Source of the DNA: Sphingopyxis chilensis
Lineage (GTDB): Bacteria > Pseudomonadota > Alphaproteobacteria > Sphingomonadales > Sphingomonadaceae
Length of the DNA stretch: 64,000 nucleotides
Reading direction: 5' to 3'
Assembly: GCF_035930445.1 (NCBI RefSeq)
Contig: NZ_CP142394.1
Coordinates: 653,501 to 717,500, forward strand
The position numbers and the translations under genes are program-made. The notes under the pieces were generated by a model. The model worked only from the letters and a program-made list of their open reading frames with translations, searched no databases and was not told where the DNA came from. Below, in pieces: positions 9,016-17,716 of this stretch; within the stretch, counting starts at the first letter, position 1, and the number at the start of each line of letters is the position of its first letter.

Positions 9016-10488
9016 TCACGCCAGGACTTTTGCAAGCGCGCTTTGCCACCCGGCAAGGCGCGTTTTGCGTTTCGGGGCATCGAGCGCCGGGGTAAAGCGC
9101 GTCGCGGTGCCGCGCATCGCCTGCGCCGCGCTCGCCAGATCGGGATAAAGCCCAGCGCCCGTTGCGGCGAGCATCGCGGCACCGAGCGCCGTGCTTTCGA
9201 CGAAACCCGGGCGTTCGACCACGAGGTCGAGCATGTCGGCGAGATCCTGCGCCATCCAGTCGTTCGCGGCCATGCCGCCGTCGATGCGCAGTTCCGCCCA
9301 ATCGACGCCGTCGGCGGCGAAGGCGGATTTCAGGTCGTGCGCCTGATAGGCCTGTGCCTCCAAGGCTGCGCGCGCGACATGCGCCTTCGTGCTCGCGAAG
9401 CTGAGCCCCGACAGCGCCGCCAGCGCATCGGGCCGCCAATGCGGTGCGCCAAGGCCCGATAGGGCGGGGACCAGATAGACGCCGCCATTGTCGGCGACAG
9501 ACCGCGCCAGCCCCTCGCTTTCGCTTGCGCTTGCCAGCAGGCCCAATCCGTCGCGCAGCCATTTGATCAGGCTGCCCGCAACGAACACCGACCCTTCGAG
9601 CGCATAGGATCGCACGTCGCCTTCCTGCACGAGCACGGTCGCGAGCAGGCGGTTGTCTGATCGGGGCCGCGTCGTGCCGCTGGCCGAAAGGATGAAGGCG
9701 CCGGTGCCAAAGGTCGCCTTCGTCTGGCCGGGCGACAGGCACGCCTGGCCGATCGTCGCTGCCTGCTGGTCGCCCGCCATGCCGCAGATCGGGATCGCGC
9801 CGCCGAACAGCGCCGGGTCGGTCGTGCCCACCGTCGCGGTGCAGCCGGTGATTTCGGGGAGCAGGTCCATGGGAACGCCGAGCAGGTCGCAAAGCCCGTC
9901 GTCCCAGCCGCGGCCCGCATCGATGTCCATCAGCAGCGTGCGCGAAGCATTGCTCGCATCGGTGACATGGACGCCGCCGGTCAGGCGATAGACCAGATAG
10001 GATTCGACCGTCCCGACCGCGAGCCGGTCGCCGGCTTCCTTCAGCTGCGGCCAGTGCTTCAGTGCCCAGCCGGCCTTGGTTCCCGAGAAATAGGGATCGA
10101 GCAGCAAGCCGCTCGTCGCCTGCACCATCTCCTCATGCCCCGCTTCCTTTAGCGCGGCGCAATCGGCGGCGGTGCGCCGGTCCTGCCACACGATGGCGCG
10201 GGCGAGCGGTTCGCCGGTGTTGCGATCCCAGAACACGACGGTTTCGCGTTGGTTGGTGATGCCGATCGCCGCGACATGATCGGCGCCGCCGGCGCGCGTC
10301 ACCATCTCGCGCGTGCAGGCGAGCGTCGCTTCCCAGATTTCGGCCGCGTCATGCTCGACGAGGCCGGGGGCGGGATAATGCTGCCGGATCTCGCGCTGTG
10401 CGCTGCCGAGCGGGGTGCCGTCGGCGCCGAACAGCATCGTGCGGGTCGACGTCGTGCCCTCGTCGATGACGATGATCTTTTCGGACAC
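9016..10488 (-). CDS. glpK: Glycerol kinase
   Basis: ATP-dependent phosphorylation of glycerol to glycerol 3-phosphate. The FGGY-kinase phosphate-binding start IIVIDEGTTSTRTMLFG is at the N-terminus; the C-terminal FGGY region (LRIDGGMAANDWMAQDLADM) is intact. The GTG at 10488 has a very strong ribosome site (ggaggaggatcag) and gives 490 residues, typical of GlpK. ATG codons at 10524 and 10656 in frame would add unneeded residues. No glpF, glpD or glpR is nearby, so it stands alone, divergent from the helicase. Confidence 0.94.
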   Translation of the reverse strand: MSEKIIVIDEGTTSTRTMLFGADGTPLGSAQREIRQHYPAPGLVEHDAAEIWEATLACTREMVTRAGGADHVAAIGITNQRETVVFWDRNTGEPLARAIVWQDRRTAADCAALKEAGHEEMVQATSGLLLDPYFSGTKAGWALKHWPQLKEAGDRLAVGTVESYLVYRLTGGVHVTDASNASRTLLMDIDAGRGWDDGLCDLLGVPMDLLPEITGCTATVGTTDPALFGGAIPICGMAGDQQAATIGQACLSPGQTKATFGTGAFILSASGTTRPRSDNRLLATVLVQEGDVRSYALEGSVFVAGSLIKWLRDGLGLLASASESEGLARSVADNGGVYLVPALSGLGAPHWRPDALAALSGLSFASTKAHVARAALEAQAYQAHDLKSAFAADGVDWAELRIDGGMAANDWMAQDLADMLDLVVERPGFVESTALGAAMLAATGAGLYPDLASAAQAMRGTATRFTPALDAPKRKTRLAGWQSALAKVLA

Positions 10489-10823
10489 CTGATCCTCCTC
10501 CGCACGGTTCTTTTCTTTCGCCATCAATGAAGAAAGAACGGCGCTTCGACAAGCTGGAGGCGAACGGGAAGAGGGAAGCAAGCAATTATCTTGCAATATC
10601 GCGCAACTCATGCCATATGATTGTGCAGCGCAGCATGGCGGGATATCCCGCCGCAACCACCGGCAGCGTGATTTTCCCGCCCGATTTCAGGCGCGGGACG
10701 AGCCGGACCAGCGCTTTGTCCCCAGAGGCACCCTTTCACGCGGGTCGTTTCGAACCCGCGGCCCGTGCGCCGTCCGTTCGATCCGAACGGATGTGCCTGC
10801 GCGTCGCTCATAGTGAGTATTTC
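10489..10823 (+). promoter_or_regulatory. Divergent glpK/helicase intergenic region with three palindromes
   Basis: 335 bases without a convincing gene. Three short palindromes on the helicase side could form hairpins in a long 5' leader: ggcgggatatcccgcc (10637-10652), cgcgggt/acccgcg (10739-10745 with 10754-10760), and ccgttcg/cgaacgg (10774-10780 with 10784-10790). The helicase frame stays open through here, but its conserved N-terminus begins only at 10824. RNA-helicase genes often have long structured leaders; that this one is regulatory is inference. Confidence 0.45.
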
Positions 10824-12203
10824 ATGACGACTTTCAACGACTTTGGCCTGCACGCCGACATCAATCGCGCGCTTGCCGCCAAGGATTATACCGTCCCGAC
10901 CCCGATCCAGGTTCAGGCGATTCCGCCGCTGATGAAGGGCCGCGACCTGTGCGGTATCGCGCAGACGGGCACTGGCAAGACCGCCGGCTTCTCGCTGCCC
11001 TCGATCCATCACCTCCTGACCTATCCGCACCGCCCGACCCCGCGCGGCTGCCGGATGCTCGTGCTCGCGCCGACGCGCGAGCTCGCGGCGCAGATCGCGC
11101 AGAGCTGCCGCGACTATGGCCGCTTCACCAAGCTTAGCGTCTCGACCGTCTTTGGCGGCGTGCCGATCAACAAGCAGATCCGCGACCTGTCGGGCGGCGT
11201 CGATATCCTCGTCGCGACCCCCGGTCGCCTGCTCGACCTGATCGACCAGCGCGCGCTGCGCCTCGACGATGTCGAAATCTTCGTCCTCGACGAAGCCGAC
11301 CAGATGATGGACATGGGCTTCATCCACTCGCTGCGTCGCATCGCCAAGCTGCTGCCCTCGCGTCGCCAGAACCTCTTCTTCTCGGCAACGATGCCGAAGG
11401 AAATCGCGCATCTCGCCGAACAGTTCCTCGAGGATCCGGTGACGGTGTCGGTTACCCCGGCGGCGACCACGGTCGAAAAGATCAGCCAGTACGCGACCTT
11501 CGTCGAACAGAAGGAAAAGCAGGCGCTGCTGCACTCGATCGTCGCGAGCGAAGATATCGACCGCGCGCTGATCTTCACCCGCACCAAGCATGGCGCCGAC
11601 CGCGTCGTGCGCCACCTCGCGGGCGCGGGCATCAAGGCGATGGCGATCCATGGCAACAAGAGCCAGTCGCAGCGCACCCACGCGCTGCAGGCGTTCCGCT
11701 CGGGCGACATCAAGCTGCTCGTCGCGACCGACATCGCCGCGCGCGGTATCGACGTGTCGGGCGTCAGCCATGTGATCAACTTCGAGATCCCGAACGTGCC
11801 CGAACAATATGTCCACCGCATCGGCCGCACCGCGCGCGCCGGCGCGGAGGGCAAGGCGATCAGCTTCATCGCCCCCGACGAGCGGCCCTATATGCGCGAC
11901 ATCGAGCGCGTTACCCGCAGCAAGTCCGAACCGATGCCGCTGCCCGAGAATTTCAACGAGATGGTGCGTAACCTGCCCAAGCCGGTGCAGCCGCCGCGCG
12001 ACACCGGCAGCCAGGGCCGCAATCCGCAGCGCCAGCGCGAAGATGCGATGCGCGGCCGCGGTCCGGGCAAGCCGGGCGGCGATCGCGGCCCGCGCCGCGA
12101 CGGCGCAGCCGGCGAAGGCGCCGAAGGCCAGCGCAAGCGCCGCTTCCGCCCACGCAACAAGAGCGTCGGCGCGCACAAGGGCGCGGTGAAGCGCGTCGGT
12201 TGA
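10824..12203 (+). CDS. rhlE: DEAD-box ATP-dependent RNA helicase, RhlE type
   Basis: A 459-residue RNA helicase beginning MTTFNDFGLHADINRALAAK. Motifs in order: Q-motif (YTVPTPIQ), Walker A AQTGTGKT, PTRELAAQ, DEAD box (VLDEADQMMD), SAT, and HRIGRTARAG. The C-terminal 80 residues are Arg/Gly/Lys-rich (RGPGKPGGDRGPRRDG), an unstructured RNA-binding tail typical of RhlE-type helicases in ribosome assembly and cold response. The start is placed at the first Met matching the family; the open frame upstream is leader. Confidence 0.92.
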   Translation: MTTFNDFGLHADINRALAAKDYTVPTPIQVQAIPPLMKGRDLCGIAQTGTGKTAGFSLPSIHHLLTYPHRPTPRGCRMLVLAPTRELAAQIAQSCRDYGRFTKLSVSTVFGGVPINKQIRDLSGGVDILVATPGRLLDLIDQRALRLDDVEIFVLDEADQMMDMGFIHSLRRIAKLLPSRRQNLFFSATMPKEIAHLAEQFLEDPVTVSVTPAATTVEKISQYATFVEQKEKQALLHSIVASEDIDRALIFTRTKHGADRVVRHLAGAGIKAMAIHGNKSQSQRTHALQAFRSGDIKLLVATDIAARGIDVSGVSHVINFEIPNVPEQYVHRIGRTARAGAEGKAISFIAPDERPYMRDIERVTRSKSEPMPLPENFNEMVRNLPKPVQPPRDTGSQGRNPQRQREDAMRGRGPGKPGGDRGPRRDGAAGEGAEGQRKRRFRPRNKSVGAHKGAVKRVG

Positions 12204-12215
12204 CGCTAAAACCCT

Positions 12216-12297
12216 CGTCATTGCGAGAAGCGTAACGATGAAGCAATCCAGAGTAGCGTAAACCGCTCTGGATTGCTTCGCTTCGCTCGCAATGACG
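12216..12297. repeat. 82-bp interrupted palindrome (dispersed-repeat type)
   Basis: The arms read cgtcattgcgag...gaagcaatccagag (12216-12254) and ctctggattgcttc...ctcgcaatgacg (12266-12297). They pair over two blocks, with an unpaired insert in the left arm. The family 'cgtcattgcgagcgaagcgaagcaatccag' is, from memory, a widespread palindromic repeat in alphaproteobacteria. Lying 13 bases after the helicase stop, it could also act as a 3' stem-loop. No other copy is in the window. Confidence 0.7.
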
Positions 12298-12383
12298 AAC
12301 TGTTATCGCGGGGCTGTGGCGCACCATTGACGCCAAGCAGCTAAAGTCTACTTTCGCGCCATAACAGGGCGAAGGGGCAGCGG

Positions 12384-14051
12384 ATGACGGACGCAACGGC
12401 AACCATCGACACCCGCCAGAGCGAACGCAAGGTCATCCTGGCCTCGTCGCTCGGCACGGTGTTCGAATGGTATGATTTCTACCTTTACGGCCTGCTTGCG
12501 ACGATCATCTCGGCGCAGTTCTTTTCGGGCGTCAACGAAACCACCGGCTTCATCTTCGCGCTCGCGGCCTTTGCCGCGGGTTTCGCGGTAAGGCCTTTCG
12601 GCGCGCTCGTCTTCGGCCGCATCGGCGATCTCGTCGGGCGCAAGAATACCTTCCTCGTCACCATGGGGCTGATGGGCGCGTCGACCTTCCTCGTCGGCAT
12701 CCTGCCGAGCTATGCGTCGATCGGCGTCGCGGCGCCGATCCTCCTCGTCCTGCTGCGCCTCGTCCAGGGTCTCGCGCTTGGCGGCGAATATGGCGGCGCC
12801 GCCACTTATGTCGCCGAACATGCACCCGAGGGCAAACGCGGCCTCTTCACCAGCTTCATCCAGACCACCGCGACGCTCGGGCTGTTCGCGGCGCTCGGCG
12901 TCGTCATCGCCATCCGCTCGGCGATGGGCGAGGCGGCCTTCGCCGACTGGGGCTGGCGCATCCCCTTCCTCATCTCGATCATCCTGCTCGGCGTCTCGCT
13001 CTGGATCCGCCTCCAGCTCGAGGAAAGCCCGGTCTTCAAACAGATGAAGGAGGAGGGGACGACGTCGAAGGCGCCGCTGACCGAAGCCTTCGGCCGCTGG
13101 GAAAATCTGAAATGGGTGCTCGTCGCGCTGTTCGGTGCGGTCGCGGGGCAGGCGGTCGTCTGGTATTCGGGGCAATTTTATGCGCTCTTCTTCCTCGAAA
13201 AGACGCTGAAGGTCGATGGCGCGACCGCGAATATCCTGATCGCCATCGCGCTGGCGCTCGGCACGCCCTTCTTCATTGTCTTCGGCTGGCTTAGCGACAA
13301 GATCGGGCGCAAGCCGATCATCCTTGTAGGGTGCGCGCTCGCGGCGCTCACCTATTTCCCCGCGTTCCACATGCTGACCAGCGCCGCCAATCCGGCGATG
13401 GCAAAGGCGCAGCAGACTGCCGCCGTGACGGTCAACGCCGACCCCGGCACCTGTGCCGTCCAGTTCGATCCGATCGGCAAGGAAAAGTTCGAAAGCAGCG
13501 GCTGCGACATCGCCAAGTCGGCGCTCGCCAAAGCCGGGGTCAGCTATACCAGCGTGACGCGCCCGCGCCACACCGGCGAGGCCGCCGACGTCTGGATCGG
13601 CAATCGCGTGCTGGTTGCGCCTGAACCGTGGCGGCTTGCCGAGGAAGATCGCGCGGCTGCGGCCGAAGCCTTCCGCCAGGAACTCGCCGCCGCGACCGCC
13701 GCCGCGGGCTATCCCGCCAAGGCCGATCTCGATGCGATGAACAAACCGCTCGTCGTCGCGATCCTCTTCTACCTCGTGCTGCTGGTGACGATGGTCTACG
13801 GCCCGATCGCTGCGCTGCTCGTCGAGCTTTTCCCCAGCCGCATCCGCTACACCGCCATGTCGCTGCCCTATCATATCGGCAACGGCTGGTTCGGCGGCTT
13901 CCTGCCGACGACGGCCTTTGCGATGGTCGCCGCGACGGGCAATATCTATTACGGCCTCTGGTATCCCGTGATCGTCGCGGTGATCACGCTGGTGATCGGT
14001 TTGTTGTTCCTTCCCGAGACCTTCCGCCGCCCGCTCCATCCTCAGGCATAG
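12384..14051 (+). CDS. MFS transporter, metabolite:H+ symporter (MHS) family
   Basis: A 555-residue inner-membrane transporter related to ShiA/ProP-type symporters. SSLGTVFEWYDFYLYG in TM1 and RPFGALVFGRIGDLVGRK (the MFS loop 2-3 motif) are clear. A roughly 120-residue hydrophilic insertion with two Cys (around residues 330-450, ADPGTCAVQFDP ... SSGCDIAKSAL) interrupts the second half between two membrane helices; I recall this as normal for one MHS subgroup. The substrate cannot be told from sequence. It has its own promoter region after the palindrome. Confidence 0.85.
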   Translation: MTDATATIDTRQSERKVILASSLGTVFEWYDFYLYGLLATIISAQFFSGVNETTGFIFALAAFAAGFAVRPFGALVFGRIGDLVGRKNTFLVTMGLMGASTFLVGILPSYASIGVAAPILLVLLRLVQGLALGGEYGGAATYVAEHAPEGKRGLFTSFIQTTATLGLFAALGVVIAIRSAMGEAAFADWGWRIPFLISIILLGVSLWIRLQLEESPVFKQMKEEGTTSKAPLTEAFGRWENLKWVLVALFGAVAGQAVVWYSGQFYALFFLEKTLKVDGATANILIAIALALGTPFFIVFGWLSDKIGRKPIILVGCALAALTYFPAFHMLTSAANPAMAKAQQTAAVTVNADPGTCAVQFDPIGKEKFESSGCDIAKSALAKAGVSYTSVTRPRHTGEAADVWIGNRVLVAPEPWRLAEEDRAAAAEAFRQELAAATAAAGYPAKADLDAMNKPLVVAILFYLVLLVTMVYGPIAALLVELFPSRIRYTAMSLPYHIGNGWFGGFLPTTAFAMVAATGNIYYGLWYPVIVAVITLVIGLLFLPETFRRPLHPQA

Positions 14052-14102
14052 ATTGACCCATCGGGGTCGCCCGCTAGAGTATCGTCAGGCCTTCAGGGGG
14101 GC

Positions 14103-15146
14103 ATGATGACTGTCGAGGACATAGATTTCGGTGAGCCGCCGCCACCGCGGCGTCCCTTGTTCCGGCGCAAGCGGGTGCTGATCCCGCTTGGCGTCATACT
14201 CGCGATCATCGTCGGTTTTCTTCTCCTCCTGACTCCCGATACCGATCGTGACGCGATGATCGCCAAATATGGCGGCCCGAACGCGGCCTTCGTCGCAGGA
14301 CCGGCGGGCCAGCGCATTCACTATCGCGATCAGGGCCGGGCCGATGGCCCGCCGATCATCCTGATCCACGGCGCCAATGCCAGCCTCCATACGTGGGAGC
14401 CGCTGGTGAAGCGGCTCGGCGCCACCTATCGCATCGTCACGCTCGACCTGCCCGGCCACGGGCTCACCGGCGCCACCCCCGATACCGATTATTCGGCCAA
14501 GGGGATGATGGAGGCGGTCGATGTCGTTGCCGCCAGGCTCGGGCTCGATCATTTCATCCTCGGCGGCAATTCGATGGGCGGCTGGGTGGCGTGGCGTTAC
14601 ACGCTCGCGCAGCCCGCGCGCGTCGATGCGCTGCTGCTGATCGACGCCGCCGGCATGCCGCTTCGCAAGGGCGAAAAGCGCCCCGAATCGAACGTCGGCT
14701 TTCGCATCCTCGAATATCCCTTCGGGCGCTGGCTCGCGACTCGGGTGACGCCGCGGATGCTCGTCGAACAGTCGCTGCGCGGTTCGGTCGAGAAGCAGGA
14801 GATCATCGATGACGCGATGATCGACCGCTATTGGGAATTGCTGCGTTTTCCCGGCAATCGCCCGGCCACCGTGTTGCGCGCGCGGATGAACCGCGAGCCC
14901 GCGATGGCCGCGCACGTCGGGGAGATCGGGGCGCCGACCTTGATCCTGTTCGGCGACCGGGACCGGGTGATCAACCCGACCGCGGCCAAGACCTTCAACG
15001 AACGGATCGCGGGGTCGGAAGTCGTGATCCTGCCTGGCATCGGTCACTTGCCGATGGAAGAGGCGCCGGACGCGACCGCAGCCGCCATCGCCGACTTCCT
15101 CAAGCGGCGGCTTGCGCCCGCTCCGGCTCGTCCAGAAACGCGCTGA
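14103..15146 (+). CDS. Membrane-anchored alpha/beta hydrolase
   Basis: A 347-residue alpha/beta hydrolase with an N-terminal cytosolic stub, one membrane helix at residues about 25-45 (LIPLGVILAIIVGFLLLL) and the hydrolase fold outside. IHGANASLHTW gives the oxyanion region, GGNSMGGW the nucleophile elbow Ser, FGDRDRVINP the Asp, and GIGHLPMEE the catalytic His. The substrate is unknown. Its last 47 bases overlap the convergent PhaZ-like gene. A second ATG three bases downstream is an equally good start after cagggggg. Confidence 0.85.
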   Translation: MMTVEDIDFGEPPPPRRPLFRRKRVLIPLGVILAIIVGFLLLLTPDTDRDAMIAKYGGPNAAFVAGPAGQRIHYRDQGRADGPPIILIHGANASLHTWEPLVKRLGATYRIVTLDLPGHGLTGATPDTDYSAKGMMEAVDVVAARLGLDHFILGGNSMGGWVAWRYTLAQPARVDALLLIDAAGMPLRKGEKRPESNVGFRILEYPFGRWLATRVTPRMLVEQSLRGSVEKQEIIDDAMIDRYWELLRFPGNRPATVLRARMNREPAMAAHVGEIGAPTLILFGDRDRVINPTAAKTFNERIAGSEVVILPGIGHLPMEEAPDATAAAIADFLKRRLAPAPARPETR

Positions 15147-15864
15147 TCCGCGCCGAAATCGCCGCGGCATGGGTAAAGGGGAAGAGGTGGGATCCCGGCA
15201 CCACTTCCAGCACCGCGCCGTCGATCAGGTCGGCGATCGCCTGGCCGTGGCATGCGGGAACGACGCCGTCGCGCTCGCCCATCAGGATCAGGACGGGCGT
15301 GCCTTTCAGGTGCGGCAGCGCCGCCGCGCTCGTCCATCCCGCCATCGCCATCGACTGATAGGCGAGCCCGAGCGGCGTCGCGGTCGGCAGCTTGAGCCCG
15401 CTTGCCAGCATATCGTCATCGAGCAGCGCGGCCCAGCCGATCCCCGGCGCGCTGACGGTCGGTGTCGTCGCCATCAGCACCAGCCGCCGTACGCGGTGGG
15501 GGAACTGGACCGCGACCTGCTGCGCCAGCGCGCCGCCCCAGCTGAAGCCCGCGACATCGACCAGCTTGTGACCCAGCCGGTCCGCTATCTCCATCACCAC
15601 CGCCGCGATCGTCGGCGCGCCATAGGGCAGCAGCGCGTCGGGCGAGCCGCCGACGCCCGGCATGTCCAGCGTCCACACTTCGCGACCGTGGATTTGCGCG
15701 AGCAGCGGCGCGGCGGCGGCGATATCGGCGCCGATGCCGTTGAGGAACAGCAGCGGCGTGCCGGGTGCTCCCTCACGCCAACGTGCGACGCGAAGCGAAA
15801 GGCCGTAGACATGCTCGGTGCTGATGGCCGGCCGGCCGCTGATCCTGCTCATGGCCTGCGCCAT
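15100..15864 (-). CDS. Alpha/beta hydrolase, poly(3-hydroxyalkanoate) depolymerase-like
   Basis: A 254-residue soluble hydrolase. The sequence YGLSLRVARWREG, LLFLNGIGADI, MPGVGGSPDALLPY and VAGFSWGGALAQQVA closely recalls intracellular medium-chain PHA depolymerases (PhaZ of pseudomonads), with the nucleophile Ser in GFSWGG, Asp in GERDGVVP and His in GSHLFPF. The start is uncertain: ATG at 15864 (12 bases from ggagg) or ATG at 15852. No phaC is nearby, so the depolymerase role is family inference. Confidence 0.72.
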   Translation of the reverse strand: MAQAMSRISGRPAISTEHVYGLSLRVARWREGAPGTPLLFLNGIGADIAAAAPLLAQIHGREVWTLDMPGVGGSPDALLPYGAPTIAAVVMEIADRLGHKLVDVAGFSWGGALAQQVAVQFPHRVRRLVLMATTPTVSAPGIGWAALLDDDMLASGLKLPTATPLGLAYQSMAMAGWTSAAALPHLKGTPVLILMGERDGVVPACHGQAIADLIDGAVLEVVPGSHLFPFTHAAAISARISAFLDEPERAQAAA

Positions 15865-15898
15865 CGCATATCCTGACCTCCGGCGAAAGACCGGTGCG

Positions 15899-16138
15899 CT
15901 ACTCGGCTTGTCCCGCGGTCTCGGCGGCCTGCTCGTAGCGCAGGCAATCGAAGATCTTCGCGCCGGCGAGAAAGACCGAACCGGTGCAGGCGAGCAACAG
16001 CAGCTTGCCGCCATAGCCCGGATATTCATGCAGATAGGCCGCTCCGCGCGCCATCGCGCCAACGGCGAGCGCATAGATGATGAGGCACGCCTCGAAGCGG
16101 GTCTTGATAACGAACAGGCGTCCGATTTTTTTGAGCAT
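15899..16138 (-). CDS. Small membrane protein, unknown function
   Basis: A 79-residue protein with two hydrophobic segments (ACLIIYALAVGAMARGAAYL and KLLLLACTGSVFLAGAKIF) and charged ends, so probably a two-helix inner-membrane protein. It lies about 35 bases upstream of the PhaZ-like gene on the same strand. The GTG at 16141 is an alternative start; aagg lies just ahead. I do not recognise the family. Confidence 0.6.
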   Translation of the reverse strand: MLKKIGRLFVIKTRFEACLIIYALAVGAMARGAAYLHEYPGYGGKLLLLACTGSVFLAGAKIFDCLRYEQAAETAGQAE

Positions 16139-16198
16139 CACCTTAAACCAAGCAAGCGCCGTGCCAGTGGCGCAAATCGAGGATTTGGCGCGCCGAGA

Positions 16199-16435
16199 CT
16201 ATGGTAAACTGTAAGTTAATCCGACAGATGGGGGAAGGGCGGGCGCCTGGAAATAGCGCGGGATTGGCCCGACTTGCCGCGTTTGATCGGGAAGTGCGAC
16301 GACGACATCGTCGATATAGCACCAGCCCCATCCCTCGGGCGGATCATAGCCCTCGATAATCGGGCGCCCCGTCTCGTGAAAATGCGCGCGGGCATGGCGC
16401 GCCCGCGAATCGTCGCATCGAAATAATGGGATATT
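16199..16435 (-). pseudogene. UBP-type zinc-finger protein, N-terminally truncated remnant
   Basis: The frame reads RCDDSRARHARAHFHETG, then RPIIEGYDPPEGWGWCYIDD. This matches the C-terminal half of small bacterial UBP-type zinc-finger proteins (CCDSS..RHA..HFHETGHP....PGEDW.WCYVD). There is no start codon: the frame is closed by a stop at 16436-16438 just before the match, and the N-terminal half with the first zinc-binding Cys pairs is not found upstream in any frame. One of the usual paired Cys is Arg here (RCDD). It looks like a decayed gene. Confidence 0.65.
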
Positions 16436-16730
16436 TTATTCGCTGAGCGACTACCGCGCTTGTAGGCTCCCTAGATAACTCGTTGAAATTCCCAACGCAT
16501 ATCCGGCCAGATGCCCGTGAATCGCGATCCAACCCTTCCCTCCGAGGGGGCATTGGCCGCACTACAAGGCTGCTATGCGCCTGATCGAGGTCGTAGCCGG
16601 CCGCGCGGCGGCTGCCCGAAACCTGCCGTTCGCGTAGGCAGGATAGGATGCCAGGAATGCGTTCGATCTCGCCGGCAGAGCAATCTCGACTGTTTTGCGA
16701 AAGTCATGCTCGCAAAATATCGCGTGGCAC
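16436..16730. other. Non-coding gap, no recognised feature
   Basis: About 295 bases between the UBP remnant and the acetyltransferase gene. Short open frames on both strands have Arg/Ser/Pro-rich compositions typical of chance frames. No clear repeat, terminator or regulatory motif was seen; it may be the decayed 5' part of the zinc-finger gene. Confidence 0.4.
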
Positions 16731-17273
16731 CTAGCCGAGGTCGATCTCGAGGAGCGCCAGCGTCGCATCGCCTTCATAGTCACTTGAACGGAAGCCGAGC
16801 GTTCGTTCGACGTCGATCGCTTCGCGATTGTCGCGGCTTTCGATCGAACGCAGCCGTTTGACGCCGCGCTTCTTCGCGAGGTCGACAGCGTGGTTCAACA
16901 GGCTCCATCCGACGCCGCGGCCCTTATATGCCGGCAAAATCGCGATCGCGACCTCGGCCACCTCGAATTTGTCGTCGGCCGCGATCAGGAGACTCGCGAC
17001 AAGTTCGTTGCGGTTGCTTTCGAACGCCAGCAGATGCTCGCGATGACGGTGATCGACGTCGATCATCGCCGCCAGCTGCGCGCCCGACAGATGCGGCTGG
17101 GCGCTGAGGAAGCGAAACCGCATATCATCGGGCGCCAGACCATCGAAAAAGCGATTGAGCAGCGCTGCATCGTCGGCGGTGACGGGCCGCAACATGATCT
17201 CGGCGCCATCGCGCGTGACGATGCTCGTGCCGCCGGCTTCGGAGAGCGTCATATCCAGCGATTGGTCGGTCAT
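16731..17273 (-). CDS. GNAT-family N-acetyltransferase
   Basis: A 180-residue acetyltransferase. LRPVTADDAALLNRFFDGL is the typical N-terminal GNAT region, and AIAILPAYKGRGVGWSLLNHAVDLAKKRGVKRL contains the acetyl-CoA-binding (Q/R)xxGxG/A motif A. The ATG at 17273 follows a good ribosome site (aaaggaaag). A much longer open frame continues upstream but overlaps the next genes. Similar stand-alone GNAT domains occur fused to acyl-CoA synthetases (Pat type), but here it is alone. Substrate unknown. First of three minus-strand genes facing fixL. Confidence 0.85.
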   Translation of the reverse strand: MTDQSLDMTLSEAGGTSIVTRDGAEIMLRPVTADDAALLNRFFDGLAPDDMRFRFLSAQPHLSGAQLAAMIDVDHRHREHLLAFESNRNELVASLLIAADDKFEVAEVAIAILPAYKGRGVGWSLLNHAVDLAKKRGVKRLRSIESRDNREAIDVERTLGFRSSDYEGDATLALLEIDLG

Positions 17274-17335
17274 GTCAGCTTTCCTTTGCTTGGTGCCGGG
17301 TCCGGCCGCGGCCGTTTCGGACGGTGGTTCGCCGC

Positions 17336-17716
17336 TCAGGCATCGACGGTTGCGCCCACAACCCAGGTGAGGGCTTCTTCGCGTCGTTCGGGCGTGAAGG
17401 TGCGATAGCTGATGCCGGGCAACAGCGCGCTTTCTAGCCGCGTGCCCGCGCGGATCCACGCCTGGTCGGCAACGACCGCCACCCGGCCGAAGTGGCCGAG
17501 CTTGCCGAACAGCGGCAACGCCCTGGCCATATAGGAGCCGAGACCGGAAAGCTCGATTCCGTCGACCGAATGCGTTTCGACGAAGATATGCACCTTCGCA
17601 TGCTGCGCCATGGCCGCATCGAGCCTGTCCATGATGGCGTCGAGGTCGGCGCCGGTGATCTTGTCGGCGAGCCTGAGCGCGATGACGTCGTCCGCGCCGT
17701 TGATCCATTCCATCAT
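17336..17716 (-). CDS. SpoIIAA-like (STAS fold) protein
   Basis: A 126-residue cytosolic protein with the pattern of the SpoIIAA-like family: DVIALRLADKITGADLDAIMDRLD at the N-terminus, HIFVETHSVDGIELSGLGSY in the middle and RVAVVADQAWIRAGTRLE towards the end. Such proteins are small STAS-like domains often found with stress or membrane proteins; the partner is unknown. It overlaps the upstream membrane-protein gene by 4 bases (ATGA type), so the two are co-translated. Confidence 0.75.
   Translation of the reverse strand: MMEWINGADDVIALRLADKITGADLDAIMDRLDAAMAQHAKVHIFVETHSVDGIELSGLGSYMARALPLFGKLGHFGRVAVVADQAWIRAGTRLESALLPGISYRTFTPERREEALTWVVGATVDA

Noticed and set aside
16511..16861. 116-residue plus-strand open frame upstream of and overlapping the GNAT gene end
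   Set aside because: Overlaps a good gene antisense and has a Pro/Arg/Ser-rich chance composition.
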